This document shows, piece by piece, positions 46,848-56,374 of a stretch of DNA of 64,000 bases. How positions within the stretch are numbered: the first letter of the stretch is position 1; each line of letters begins with the position of its first letter. A program made the translations under genes and the position numbers. The notes beneath the pieces are model-generated. The model worked only from the letters and a program-made list of their open reading frames with translations. It was not told the DNA's origin and ran no database searches. The stretch comes from Prochlorococcus sp. AG-409-P01 (GTDB lineage Bacteria; Cyanobacteriota; Cyanobacteriia; PCC-6307; Cyanobiaceae): contig QCKM01000008.1 in NCBI GenBank assembly GCA_003215335.1, forward strand, positions 1 to 64,000. The letters are read 5' to 3'.

Positions 46848-48212
46848 TTACATAGATGGACGTATAAAGTTCCACAAAAGTTTTAATTCTCGTCCTTGCA
46901 TTCCCATTAGGCCCCATTTTACGCTCCAAGGGGCTTTTATAAACATATCAACCATTGCTTTTACTAGATCTTTTAATGTCAAAGTGTTAGTCAAGAAACC
47001 GAACCACTGTGGATTTTCTAACTTGAAGAAACTTTTGAAGAACTCTCTTAGTTGAGGTTCTGTAAACCTCATCAACTTTTCTAAACCAAATTGGTATAGT
47101 GCTTGTTTTCTTCTAAGTTCTCGAGGCCACAATTCTTTCCAACCTGCTTTTGCCAATTCCGCTGGTGAAGCATTTTTATCATTCATTCTTTCAGCAATTA
47201 CTTTTGCAACTCCTGTTGATCTTCTCAGTAATGCACCAACCATATAACCAGAAGCTGGATGAACCATTCCAGCTGAACCACCAAACCCAAGTACTGGCTG
47301 ATCTAAATCTGGAATAGGTATGTTCATAGGAAGAAATAGACCGATCTCCTCATGCTCAAGTCTTGTTATTTGTAAACCACGGTGCGCTAATCGACTTTCT
47401 AACCTTGCCTGCAAAGTTTCTAATGACAGTGGTGGGGCTAGTCCAAGTGAAGTCTCTTCTAAAAAATAACTTCCTCCACCCATATCCATAGCATATAAAA
47501 ATGTCGGAGGCTCTTTTTGTTCAGATAGACTCAAATGATCACTTCGATAATCCATCAAAACAAACTGACCTGTATCAACTGGTGGAGTATTGAATTTGCC
47601 AACTACCCCATAGCAAGTTTGAACAGCTAATGAGTTTTGTTTTTTATGTTTGAGAAATACTGGTTCATATCCAGTTGCGTCAATTACTAATCTGGCTGTT
47701 AATTCCTTTCCATCTTTGGTTGTAACTACACTTTCCTTGTCTCCTATTGAAAGGTTAACGGCAAATCCCCTGTGCCAAGTGACTCCATAATCATTGCAAA
47801 TATCTATCCAGTAGTGTTGCAGCTTTATTTTGTTGAATAGACCATAATCTCTGCCATGATTAGTCGGTTTATTCTCTGGAGAATTAGGGTTTTTATCACC
47901 ACTTCCAAAAAAACTCACTGTATTTTTCCATCTATGTTCAAGCAGATGGCTTAAACCGAGATCATCTACTTCCTCTCCCCATATCCCATAAGTAAATGGC
48001 CAGGGATCTTTAGGGTCTGAACCAGTCAGAATTTCTATACGAAGACTTTCCTTAGCCATAGCTGCAGCAATGGCTAAGGCGCCTGGACCTGAACCAAGCA
48101 CTATTGCATCAGTCGATGCTCCTGTCATAGAAGAATTTGCATCAAAACAATTGGCGTTGCTGATTTTTTGGTTAAACACCGATCGTCTTTGATCATGTGA
48201 CCTGGGCAGCAT
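46848..48212 (-). CDS. crtL: Lycopene cyclase, CrtL type
   Basis: A 454-residue flavoprotein: VLGSGPGALAIAAAMA (FAD Rossmann) near residue 35, PWPFTYGIWGEEVDDLGL near 70 (cyclase motif), RLVIDATGYEP near 182 and GFGGSAGMVHPASGYMVG near 312. CrtL cyclases turn lycopene into beta- or epsilon-ring carotenes for beta-carotene, zeaxanthin and alpha-carotene. Prochlorococcus has two CrtL paralogues with different ring products; I cannot tell which one this is by eye. A start at the ATG 27 codons later (MTGASTDAIV) is possible. Confidence 0.92.
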   Translation of the reverse strand: MLPRSHDQRRSVFNQKISNANCFDANSSMTGASTDAIVLGSGPGALAIAAAMAKESLRIEILTGSDPKDPWPFTYGIWGEEVDDLGLSHLLEHRWKNTVSFFGSGDKNPNSPENKPTNHGRDYGLFNKIKLQHYWIDICNDYGVTWHRGFAVNLSIGDKESVVTTKDGKELTARLVIDATGYEPVFLKHKKQNSLAVQTCYGVVGKFNTPPVDTGQFVLMDYRSDHLSLSEQKEPPTFLYAMDMGGGSYFLEETSLGLAPPLSLETLQARLESRLAHRGLQITRLEHEEIGLFLPMNIPIPDLDQPVLGFGGSAGMVHPASGYMVGALLRRSTGVAKVIAERMNDKNASPAELAKAGWKELWPRELRRKQALYQFGLEKLMRFTEPQLREFFKSFFKLENPQWFGFLTNTLTLKDLVKAMVDMFIKAPWSVKWGLMGMQGRELKLLWNFIRPSM

Positions 48213-48578
48213 TTCCCCATGCCCACGCTTAGCACCTCCTATTTCTGATATTGAGATTACCCCGTTTTGACTTGTCTTTCTGTCTACTTAGCCGTTTGTT
48301 TTATTACATCAAAATCTAAATTGACCTTGATATGGCTAAGCTTTTTAACAAATCATTCTTTGAAAATCAAAAAACATCACCATTTCTAAGTTGTTTTTTA
48401 AAAGATAAGCTGATTTTACTTAATGCTTTTAAGTCTTATATTATTGGGTTGGCTAATTTATTTGATATGGACTAATAGATAAGATTCTAAAAGAATCCTT
48501 CAATATAATATGCACGAATATAGCATAGTATAATGCATCATATTTAGCTTATAATAATAAATATGCTCATAAATAGAA
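48213..48578. other. AT-rich intergenic region between divergent crtL and POR-like genes
   Basis: About 365 bases, very AT-rich, with repeated short TATA/ATAAT stretches near 48500-48570. It should hold both promoters. No ORF can be supported. Confidence 0.5.
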
Positions 48579-49577
48579 ATGCCTAAGAATACAATACTTA
48601 TGACTGGAGCCAGTTCTGGAATAGGATATCAAGCATCAGCCAATCTTGTTCAGAAAGGGTATAAACTTATTATTCCTTGTCGAGACACTTCAACTTCAGC
48701 TAAGACTTTGCATTCGTTAGAACAGGGAATTTCAGATAAATATTTTTCATCAGAAGATCTTCTGAGTCCATTACTTGACTTGTCGGATTTAGATAGTATT
48801 AAATCGTTTTCCAATGAGCTTCTATCTAAATATACCCATATTGATTGTCTTGTACTTAATGCGGGTTTGCAATATACAGGTAGATCATCTCCTATAAGAT
48901 CGGCTCAAGGAATTGAGCTTACTATAGCTGTTAACCATTTGAGCAATGTTTACCTCATCAATAAAATACTCCCTTTACTTAAATTTTCAAAGAATCCTCG
49001 AATCATTATTACTTCTTCAGAAGTGCATAATCCATTAAGCCCTGGTGGACGTATAGGTGAGAAAGCTTGTTTGGGTAAGTTAGATGGACTGGCAAAAGGA
49101 TATGATTTTGATATGCTCGATGGAGTATCACCATTTAGTGCTGACAAGGCATACAAAGATAGTAAATTGTGTAATATTCTATTCGCAAGAGAATTATCAA
49201 GAAGGCTTTCAATTTTTGCTGACAATATTCCTGTTATAGCTTGGGCACCTGGTTTAGTAATCCCTAGAACTAGATCAGGTTTCTTTCGTTATAGTCGAAA
49301 ATATAATGAGTTGGGATATTTACTATTTTCTTTGTTTGCTCGAGATATATTTCGATTTAGTGTTACTCCTCAGCATGCAGGAGAGCTTCTAGCGAATTTG
49401 TGCGATGATGATTTATATAAAAAAGAAGGATTCAGATTTTATAGTAACAAATTAGTTGGTCCTGGTTTGTTTAAATTCGAAGAGACGGAAGTTAGCTTGG
49501 AAGCTTCTAATGATAATCTTGCGAAAAAATTATGGGATCTAAGTTGTAATGTAATCAACGTTGTATCAGTTATATAG
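48579..49577 (+). CDS. POR-like short-chain dehydrogenase
   Basis: This 332-residue SDR resembles light-dependent protochlorophyllide reductase (POR). Seen: ILMTGASSGIGYQA near the start, LVLNAGLQYTG near 90, NHLSNVYLINKILPLL near 125, SSEVHNPLSPG near 148 and AYKDSKLCNILFARELSRR near 193, the POR-type YKDSKxCN block with the catalytic Tyr and Lys. After it, APGLVIPRTRSGFFR replaces the usual POR loop with its conserved Cys. So it is a POR-related paralogue, and its substrate is uncertain. Confidence 0.85.
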   Translation: MPKNTILMTGASSGIGYQASANLVQKGYKLIIPCRDTSTSAKTLHSLEQGISDKYFSSEDLLSPLLDLSDLDSIKSFSNELLSKYTHIDCLVLNAGLQYTGRSSPIRSAQGIELTIAVNHLSNVYLINKILPLLKFSKNPRIIITSSEVHNPLSPGGRIGEKACLGKLDGLAKGYDFDMLDGVSPFSADKAYKDSKLCNILFARELSRRLSIFADNIPVIAWAPGLVIPRTRSGFFRYSRKYNELGYLLFSLFARDIFRFSVTPQHAGELLANLCDDDLYKKEGFRFYSNKLVGPGLFKFEETEVSLEASNDNLAKKLWDLSCNVINVVSVI

Positions 49578-49609
49578 ATTTATTCTGATTAATATAAGTT
49601 TAATTAGTC

Positions 49610-49783
49610 TTAATCATGAAGCTCTGCTTGATGCAATTTTAATTTAGCCCGTAATGAATAAATTTGTTGTCTAAATATGCCTAGTTCTCCGTTAGTCCAG
49701 TTTTTAGGTTGATCAAGTCTCGCCTCAAGCTCCGATATCCGAGAACGTAGTCGATAAATCTGTATCTCTAGATCTTCATTCAT
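49610..49783 (-). CDS. Small coiled-coil protein (57 aa), unknown
   Basis: The minus strand reads MNEDLEIQIYRLRSRISELE, then ARLDQPKNWTNGELGIFRQQ, then IYSLRAKLKLHQAELHD. The heptad-like Leu/Ile pattern at both ends predicts helices forming a coiled coil or helical hairpin. It lies convergent with the POR-like gene and upstream of the MscS region. Not recognised as a named family. Confidence 0.6.
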   Translation of the reverse strand: MNEDLEIQIYRLRSRISELEARLDQPKNWTNGELGIFRQQIYSLRAKLKLHQAELHD

Positions 49784-49817
49784 TGGTTGACTATATCAGA
49801 TTTGAAGCAAATTGACA

Positions 49818-50886
49818 TTAGGAACTTAGATTAACAGCTTTGATTTCTGAAGCAAGGTTATTTGACTGTTGACTATTAACGTGTATTGTTCTTGTAGGAA
49901 AGGCAAAGCCGATCCCTTCTTTTTCGAAATCTTTAATAATATTTAAATTAATATTTTCTTGTATAGTCATGGCTTTTATATAGTCGTTGCTAGAAACATA
50001 ATATGCGATTTCGAAATCTAGACTGCTATCACCAAACTCTATAAAGTGACATCTGTCAAACTCTGCACCATCATTATCTTCAACAATTTTCTTAATTATG
50101 TTTGGAATTCCCTTTAATTTATCCAACGACGTATCATATACAACACCTAACTTATGTACAAGTCTTCGCTTTTTCATTTCAGCATAATTTGATATTACAC
50201 TTTTAGTTAGAAGACTATTGCTCATTACTATAGCCTCTCCATTTATGCTTCTCAATCTTGTTGACCTAACACCTACCCTTTCTACTGTCGCCCATACATT
50301 CTCAACATTAATAAACTCTCCATCTTGAAATGGCTTGTCTAGTAAAATTGTTATGTATTCAAAGAATTCCTGAACTGGCTCCTTTAATGCAAGGCCAGCT
50401 CCTATTCCACCTGCACTTAATAGAGCCCATATTGCAGCCATTTGAACTCCCATGTTTTGGAGGTAGAAAATTGATCCGATGATCCATATAGTTGCCCTGA
50501 CCATAGGTTTTAATGAGAGCAGCATTCCACTAAACGCATTGTCATCAATACGATATGACCATCTACTGATTATTCTTAGGAGGGTTTTATTGATCAACCT
50601 AACAATTAGAATTAGAAGAATTAGCTTCGCAAAACCAACGACAAAAACATCTATCTCTGAATTTACTGGCAACAACTGCCATGCCAGAGTACAACTTAAT
50701 ACAAATCCTATAGGTTTAATTGAATTGACAAAGATTTCAACTATATAGTCATCGGTTTGGCTTTTTTGTTTTAGACGTAATCTTTACTAGTGCTACCTTG
50801 GATATTCTTTTTATGATTGTTGATATGATTATTCCCGAGATAAGCAATACGGCAGACTGGATTAACGCGGTATACCAAATCTGCAT
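49818..50886 (-). pseudogene. MscS-type mechanosensitive channel, apparently frameshifted near its N-terminus
   Basis: The main frame (49818-50675, about 285 residues) has the MscS core: GGIGAGLALKEPVQEFFEYI, LDKPFQDGEFINVENVWATVERVGVRSTRLR and a beta domain. Its first possible start, TTG, cuts into a membrane helix. The same frame upstream encodes DDYIVEIFVNSIKPIGFVLS, and a start ATG at 50886 in a different frame encodes MQIWYTALIQSAVLLISG and KITSKTKKPN. The two halves join naturally if one base is removed near the T6 run at 50762-50767. It is either a broken gene, a read error, or a shorter channel using the later start. Confidence 0.75.
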
Positions 50887-50930
50887 TTTCAGAAATAGAA
50901 CGGTCTTTAATAAAAATAGCTATTTTTCGA

Positions 50931-51509
50931 CTAAATTCCATTATTTGTCATTTTTTCTTTCGCTAAATTGCTTATTGATTTGAATTGTGGGTTTGAGGCT
51001 CTCTTACACCATTCAAACATTAGTGACTCTGTTGTTGTTATGACAGCTCCTGATTGTCTCATTCTCGCAATTGACACTTCATGGTCATGAGGATATCTGC
51101 TACCAACTGCATCAGATACAACATAGACATCGTAATCCTTAGCTAGTAAATATAGGCATGATTGCAATATACATATATGGGTTTCTATGCCAACTAAAAC
51201 AACACGTTGTATGTTTTGATTAGTATATGAACTCATTAACTCCTTGCAGCCTTCACAACTAAAGCTTTCCTTGGCATGAAATGAGGTTATGAGGTTTGCA
51301 ATTGGTTTAAGCGTAGACCCTAGTTTTGATGGGACTTGCTCTGTCGCGCCAATTCTTACATCAAGACATTTAGCTGCCTTTATGAGTCTTTGTATGTTCC
51401 AAAGTACAAGAGATTTCTGGTCTATTTGACTTATTAATCGTTCTTGAACATCTACTACCAGAATGCTGGTAGTAGATGTTTGGATTTGTTTGTTTTGATT
51501 ATTTCCCAT
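50931..51509 (-). CDS. Isochorismatase-family cysteine hydrolase
   Basis: A 192-residue protein: ILVVDVQERLISQI with the catalytic Asp, the ATEQVPSKLG region near 56, and VVLVGIETHICILQSCLYL with the catalytic Cys near 112. The family includes nicotinamidases and isochorismatases; this one is closest in pattern to the YcaC-like group. The substrate is unknown. It is divergent from the Fur gene. Confidence 0.88.
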   Translation of the reverse strand: MGNNQNKQIQTSTTSILVVDVQERLISQIDQKSLVLWNIQRLIKAAKCLDVRIGATEQVPSKLGSTLKPIANLITSFHAKESFSCEGCKELMSSYTNQNIQRVVLVGIETHICILQSCLYLLAKDYDVYVVSDAVGSRYPHDHEVSIARMRQSGAVITTTESLMFEWCKRASNPQFKSISNLAKEKMTNNGI

Positions 51510-51754
51510 TGATCTCTTGATCTACTTTTAATTATATTAGCAATTTATTAGGTTTTTGAGGTTGCTTTTTCTTTTGGTTCATCAGTCCATTTCACTAATG
51601 TATAATTACCTTTAATTGTCTCTATATCAATTAATAGTTCTTAAGTCATTCATGATGCATCACTTAAAATGTTTTTTTAATTATCCTTTTTCACTGTTTA
51701 CATGCATTTATTGGCTATAGAGGTTACTGTTGAACAGAAACTCGTGATCTGTCG

Positions 51755-52228
51755 TTGTCCTCCTCGTCTTTTGCTGGTTCTGATCGAACACTTGCTTTAG
51801 GCTTGCATCAAGATGGACGTCGTCTTACTCCTCAAAGGAGAATAGTACTTCAATTATTTGAAAGTGTAGGTTCAGGCAAGCATCTTAGTGCTGAAGATGT
51901 ACACCATCATTTATTACAAGCTAATTCTAAGGTCTCCTTGGCCACTATTTATCGGACGCTTAGATTGCTGGTAAGTCTTGGCTTGCTGCATGAATTAGAG
52001 TTAAGTGAAGGTGGTCATCGTTTTGAGCTGGCTAGCCATGATCAACCTGACCACCACCATTTAGTGTGCATTGGTTGTGGAAGAACTGAAGAATTTGAGA
52101 GTGATTCTGTATTAGAGGCTGGACGCAATGCTGCTGAAAACATAGGCTTTAAACTAATCGAATCAACATTAAATGTAAGAGCATTGTGTCCTTCTTGCCA
52201 AAAGCAGGATATGAACATTAGTTCTTGA
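51755..52228 (+). CDS. Fur-family transcriptional regulator
   Basis: A 157-residue protein: a winged helix with TPQRRIVLQLFES and KVSLATIYRTLRLLVSLGLL, then the metal-binding half with HDQPDHHHLVCIGCG and a C-terminal CPSC. Two CxxC pairs form the structural zinc site. It could be the iron (Fur), zinc (Zur) or peroxide (PerR) type; the sequence alone does not settle it. The start is TTG at 51755. No operator can be assigned. Confidence 0.93.
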   Translation: MSSSSFAGSDRTLALGLHQDGRRLTPQRRIVLQLFESVGSGKHLSAEDVHHHLLQANSKVSLATIYRTLRLLVSLGLLHELELSEGGHRFELASHDQPDHHHLVCIGCGRTEEFESDSVLEAGRNAAENIGFKLIESTLNVRALCPSCQKQDMNISS

Positions 52229-52263
52229 ACTCAAAAACAATATAAACAAGTTTGCTTGAAGTT

Positions 52264-53244
52264 CTATTCGTTAATAAGTGCCCCCCCACAACTGGACCCT
52301 GAACCGGCTGTGCAGCCATAGCAATGATCTCCGACTGCAATTCTTTCCCCCAAAAACTGATATTGATGTTTAACCAGACTCTCTAACGTCTTTACTGAGG
52401 CACCTATTTCTATGCTAAGCATTTGATTGAAATCACAATCGTATAATTCACCTTTCCAATTGACACTTATAATCTCTTTACACATTACATTGTTTAGATT
52501 TATTGGATTATGTGAATGCTTCAGAAGTTTCATATAGGCTTCAAATTCATTGTTTAATCTCAATTGCTTCTCGAATCTTTGTATTGGCATATTAGTAATA
52601 GTATATAAATGGTTAAACTCAATGCCATATCTTTCTTGCAGAATTTTGTGGTATGCCTTTTCTAATTCGGCTTGAGGTGCTGGCAGGCTCGCACCTTGAG
52701 GATTGTAGACTAAATTAAGTTTTAGCTTCCCATCAGATTTTCCATACCCCAATTTGTTGAGATCGACCAATCCTTTTATACTCTTTTCAAAAACACCCTT
52801 TCCTCTTTGTTTATCTACATTTTCTTTTTCATAACAAGGAAGAGAAGCAATAATAGTTACATTGTTATTGGCTAAGAAACTTGCTAAATCCCCTTGACCT
52901 GTTTCACTTAATATTGTGAGATTACATCTATCTATAACTTCAATATCTCTATGTCTAGCTTCTTTAACTAAATATCTGAATTTATCATGTAGCTCAGGAG
53001 CTCCGCCTGTGAGATCAATACATGACAAATGATATTTATCCATGACTTCAATTACAAGATCTATATTTTTTTGACTCATCATTTCTTCTCTGTATGGGCT
53101 AGCATCAACATGGCAGTGAGAACAACTTTGATTACATCGGTATCCTAGATTCAATTGAAGGATTGAAAATGACTCTCTTTTTAGATCTGGAAACATTTCA
53201 GTAGTATTTATAATTTGTTGTATAATATCCCTATACATTAACAT
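52264..53244 (-). CDS. Radical SAM protein, ArsS-like
   Basis: About 326 residues from the ATG at 53244 (a TTG nine codons earlier is possible). The iron-sulfur motif CNQSCSHC lies near residue 40, with LTGGAPEL as the GGE-like SAM strand near 85 and a C-terminal cysteine cluster (CDFNQ...CYGCTAGSGSSCGG) that binds a second cluster. This matches the arsenosugar-biosynthesis radical SAM protein ArsS/DUF3641. It lies 60-odd bases after the StpA-like gene on the same strand. No arsM or other arsenic gene is visible. Confidence 0.85.
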   Translation of the reverse strand: MLMYRDIIQQIINTTEMFPDLKRESFSILQLNLGYRCNQSCSHCHVDASPYREEMMSQKNIDLVIEVMDKYHLSCIDLTGGAPELHDKFRYLVKEARHRDIEVIDRCNLTILSETGQGDLASFLANNNVTIIASLPCYEKENVDKQRGKGVFEKSIKGLVDLNKLGYGKSDGKLKLNLVYNPQGASLPAPQAELEKAYHKILQERYGIEFNHLYTITNMPIQRFEKQLRLNNEFEAYMKLLKHSHNPINLNNVMCKEIISVNWKGELYDCDFNQMLSIEIGASVKTLESLVKHQYQFLGERIAVGDHCYGCTAGSGSSCGGALINE

Positions 53245-53306
53245 GTACCATATCTTTATCTTCTTATTCAAGTTTTTGCTGCTTGAATTTTATATTTTGA
53301 TAATAT

Positions 53307-54515
53307 TTATCTTTGGTTTATGGCTCGGCTAAGATTGCAGAACCAGCGTATATATTCGTCGGGACCTCCAGGAAATAGCAAATTAAACTTTAGTGTGTCA
53401 TCAGCGTCAGTGATTCCTTTTAATTCTTTATTATTAAAGCTAGGTCTATTGACTTCCCCACCACTACTATCTACAACCAGCACTTGATTCTCTTTCTTAT
53501 ATTGCCTGCCTAACTCTTGAATCAATGTTAGAAAGCCCCTGTCACTTCCTCCTCTTAGCCACATGTTCTTGTTGGTACAAAAGGTTGATGTAATGGTATC
53601 TCCGACTCCAATTAGCAGTGGCATATGCTCTGGCTTGATTTCCTCTATGCAAAGTCGTACCATTTCTTTTTGTGTACTTGGTGCGTTCCTTGCATTAAAT
53701 TCATTTCCTAGTGGATGATATCCATGCTTTTGCTCTATGTGATCATTTATTAAAACCAGTAACCCAGCTTCTTTTATTGCACCTTTTAGCATGAATTGGA
53801 TATCTGTTGTGCCAATATCATTTTGATCTGCATATTTTATTACTTCTTTCCCATTATTAACCCCTAGATTAGGAGCCTTATGTAGAAAAAATGAGTTATC
53901 AAGCCCACTATTCTTGGCGGATTGCAATTGACATTCCATAACATCTTCTATTACCAATTGTAGTTTTCTCATTACATCTAAGTCCCAATTGATAAATGCA
54001 AAAAGGTTGTTTAAATTTATGGTAGGCGAAAGCTCAGTATCCAGTATTGATTTACTTGTAAGTTCATCAAGCTTTTCATCAGTTAGTTTTACAAATAGTT
54101 TCTTCAATTTTGTCCTTAGCATACTTTGCATTTCACTTGGCCTCGACTGAAGAAATACTATTTCGCTCTGCTTTATACCAGGAAGATCAATTATACCTTT
54201 TATGTTTTGTCTTTGAACACCTCCTGCAGCTAGGCCAGATAAATATATTTCTTTGGCTTTCGAAGAGATTAGATTGGAATTCATTGCTTTCTCAACCAAT
54301 TTGTTAAGACCCCTAGCACCTTCGAATTCACCGTTCGTAAGTACTTTTAAACGATCCCCCAAATTATCAGCAGCATAAACATAATCAGGGCTTAGTAATC
54401 GAGTAAGCGGATCATTAACTAATTGCATACATACTCCATCCATGTCCTGAATAATGAGGAAGTCATTATGCTTTACTTTTAGCTCCTGTATCAAGTTACT
54501 CTTGGCAATTTCCAT
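53307..54515 (-). CDS. stpA: Glucosylglycerol 3-phosphatase-like protein (StpA family)
   Basis: A 402-residue protein with IIQDMDGVCMQLVNDPLTRLL near residue 21 and YVYAADNLGDRLKVLTNGEFEGARG near 45, matching cyanobacterial StpA, the phosphatase that releases the osmolyte glucosylglycerol. The DMDG and the later GVGDTITSTF resemble HAD-type acidic motifs. The synthase GgpS is not in this window. It faces a GpsA-like gene across a 250-bp divergent promoter and is followed by the ArsS-like gene. Confidence 0.82.
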   Translation of the reverse strand: MEIAKSNLIQELKVKHNDFLIIQDMDGVCMQLVNDPLTRLLSPDYVYAADNLGDRLKVLTNGEFEGARGLNKLVEKAMNSNLISSKAKEIYLSGLAAGGVQRQNIKGIIDLPGIKQSEIVFLQSRPSEMQSMLRTKLKKLFVKLTDEKLDELTSKSILDTELSPTINLNNLFAFINWDLDVMRKLQLVIEDVMECQLQSAKNSGLDNSFFLHKAPNLGVNNGKEVIKYADQNDIGTTDIQFMLKGAIKEAGLLVLINDHIEQKHGYHPLGNEFNARNAPSTQKEMVRLCIEEIKPEHMPLLIGVGDTITSTFCTNKNMWLRGGSDRGFLTLIQELGRQYKKENQVLVVDSSGGEVNRPSFNNKELKGITDADDTLKFNLLFPGGPDEYIRWFCNLSRAINQR

Positions 54516-54765
54516 CTCAACCCAAAATTGACTTTTACCATTAAAACATATTATTTCGCTTAATTAAAAATATGATAGACTACTGCTAATTGATTTTAGC
54601 TGAATATATCGATAAAAACCTCTTTATAGCAAAATAAAAATACAGGATTCAATGAACTTTTTGAGTAATCATATATAATGAATAAGTTGGGATGGGTTTT
54701 CTCCTTAAGATATTTTTTGCCTAAAGGAGATTCCATTTTTTTGATTTGAAGATTTTGGAGTTCTG
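54516..54765. promoter_or_regulatory. Divergent promoter region between StpA-like and GpsA-like genes
   Basis: 250 AT-rich bases separate the two start codons. TATGATAGACT near 54570 and TATATAATG near 54671 are -10-like, one for each direction, but neither has a convincing -35. The shared control region ties the two arms of the locus together. Confidence 0.4.
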
Positions 54766-56295
54766 ATGCAAAACAGTTTTTTTCAACATCTACTAGATGC
54801 CAACCAAATAAGAAGACGTCTTTTAGAGATTGATTCTGGTTTTATAGGTTTTTATAGCATAGGTTTATATCCTTTGTCCTTGGCATATAACTGTGTAATG
54901 CAAACTAAAAGCTTAAAACTGTTGTTGGCAACTAGACCAAATCGAGAATTATTTGGAGCATTATCTGATTCCGATTTAGCTAGGATGAGTCCTAATCATA
55001 TTGAGACAATAGAATCACTAGCTTTTCACACCAAGAATTCATCCTCTCTACCTAATACTCTTACTTATTTAATTGAAAAATGTGAGCTGGTTGTATTAAG
55101 TGCTAACAGCAATCATATTGAAAAGGATCTAGTTGAAGCTAAGGAGATCAGGAAGAAACTTGGGCGTGAAAATGTTGTCTTGGCATGCTTAGCTGGTTCC
55201 TTTTGTCATGATGATAATTCACACGATTCATATATACTTTGTGAAAAGGAACCTAACATAGCTTTCTTTTCTGGTTTTCATAGGCACGGAGCTTTATGTA
55301 ATCCATTAGATAGCTTTACAGCTAATTTTACTCACCCCGATGCTTTGTCTGCTCTTTTAGGAGCAAAAATGCTTGATAAACTCTCACCCAACATTCAAGT
55401 TTCATCTGGTATTCATAATTTAGAAGGACAATATATTAAAGCTGTTAAGAACATGTCTTCAATATTTGCTGGATTTGCATACAGTTACCATTCAGACAAG
55501 CCAGCTCTTCTGACAACCTTACTTACCCTTTTGTTAGACCAATGTCTAGATCAAGCGGCAAGTGTTTCAATGCTAAGGTCAGACCGTAAAAAAATCTATA
55601 GCGAGCAGCCATTTCCTCTGACCGAGCTAGGTTATGGTGTTCAAAAAATTGAGGCTTCTTTGGTAAAGGATGGCGACTATGAGTTGGTCAGAGATCATAC
55701 TTTTTCACAATTGACCGCAATGGTTGCTGATGTAAAAGGTAGTTTAATGTTACCTATCAATGGTAAGCCAACTAGAAACTTTCAAGCAGGTCAAGTGTTA
55801 GCCAAATTTGTAGCAGATAATAAGAGATGTCCTCTAGATATTGATGAATTTACAAATGAATGTATAGATGCTGGTCTTACATCAGGTGGTTTAGAGGGGC
55901 TTAAATCATTGCGATTTTGGCCAGATATATCGAAAAAGTATCAAATACCTTTACATGATTGCTCTATGATCAACCTACTCTATATCACCATTTATGGTAA
56001 AAATCAGATCAAGCAAAATACCTATAACGTTCTAACTGATAGTAGAGAATTAACTAATTTCTGTCAGGAGTCTGTTAGACCTACTCATAGTCGTATTTAT
56101 TCAGAAGCTTTAGATAACCTTGATAAGAGTGAATCTATGGACTTACTAATTGGTGCTGTTCAATCTATTAACTCTCTACAATTTACAGAACGAAAAGACC
56201 CATATCTATCCACCAATAATATCTCTTCACCAGTCTTTCCAGCTTATATTAAGGCTATGAGCTATATTGAAAATATCTTTCAAGAATCAATTTGA
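54766..56295 (+). CDS. Glycerol-3-phosphate-dehydrogenase-like protein
   Basis: A 509-residue protein. It has a weak dinucleotide-fold start (FIGFYSIGLYPLSLAYN) without a clean GxGxxG, CELVVLSANSNHIEKDL (like the strand-loop GpsA uses) near 110, and QYIKAVKNMSSIFAGFAYS near 230, which aligns with the ALKNVIAIAAG helix of GpsA with its catalytic Lys. MVADVKGSLMLPINGKPTRNF near 325 is like its C-terminal GDL...SRN(R/F) segment. It is longer than GpsA (about 330). So it is a distant, possibly specialised relative. Function not proven. Confidence 0.6.
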   Translation: MQNSFFQHLLDANQIRRRLLEIDSGFIGFYSIGLYPLSLAYNCVMQTKSLKLLLATRPNRELFGALSDSDLARMSPNHIETIESLAFHTKNSSSLPNTLTYLIEKCELVVLSANSNHIEKDLVEAKEIRKKLGRENVVLACLAGSFCHDDNSHDSYILCEKEPNIAFFSGFHRHGALCNPLDSFTANFTHPDALSALLGAKMLDKLSPNIQVSSGIHNLEGQYIKAVKNMSSIFAGFAYSYHSDKPALLTTLLTLLLDQCLDQAASVSMLRSDRKKIYSEQPFPLTELGYGVQKIEASLVKDGDYELVRDHTFSQLTAMVADVKGSLMLPINGKPTRNFQAGQVLAKFVADNKRCPLDIDEFTNECIDAGLTSGGLEGLKSLRFWPDISKKYQIPLHDCSMINLLYITIYGKNQIKQNTYNVLTDSRELTNFCQESVRPTHSRIYSEALDNLDKSESMDLLIGAVQSINSLQFTERKDPYLSTNNISSPVFPAYIKAMSYIENIFQESI

Positions 56296-56374
56296 CGATA
56301 CTATTGCGAATACAAATAAGTATTATTTAACTAAACTTGATCATTTTAACTTACGTTCTCTAACATGATTTCAT

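Noticed and set aside
50756-50772. Programmed -1 frameshift site (A AAA AAG) in the MscS gene
   Set aside because: The heptamer is present in the incoming frame, but a -1 shift leads to a stop; the frame needed is +1, so a simple indel is the better reading.
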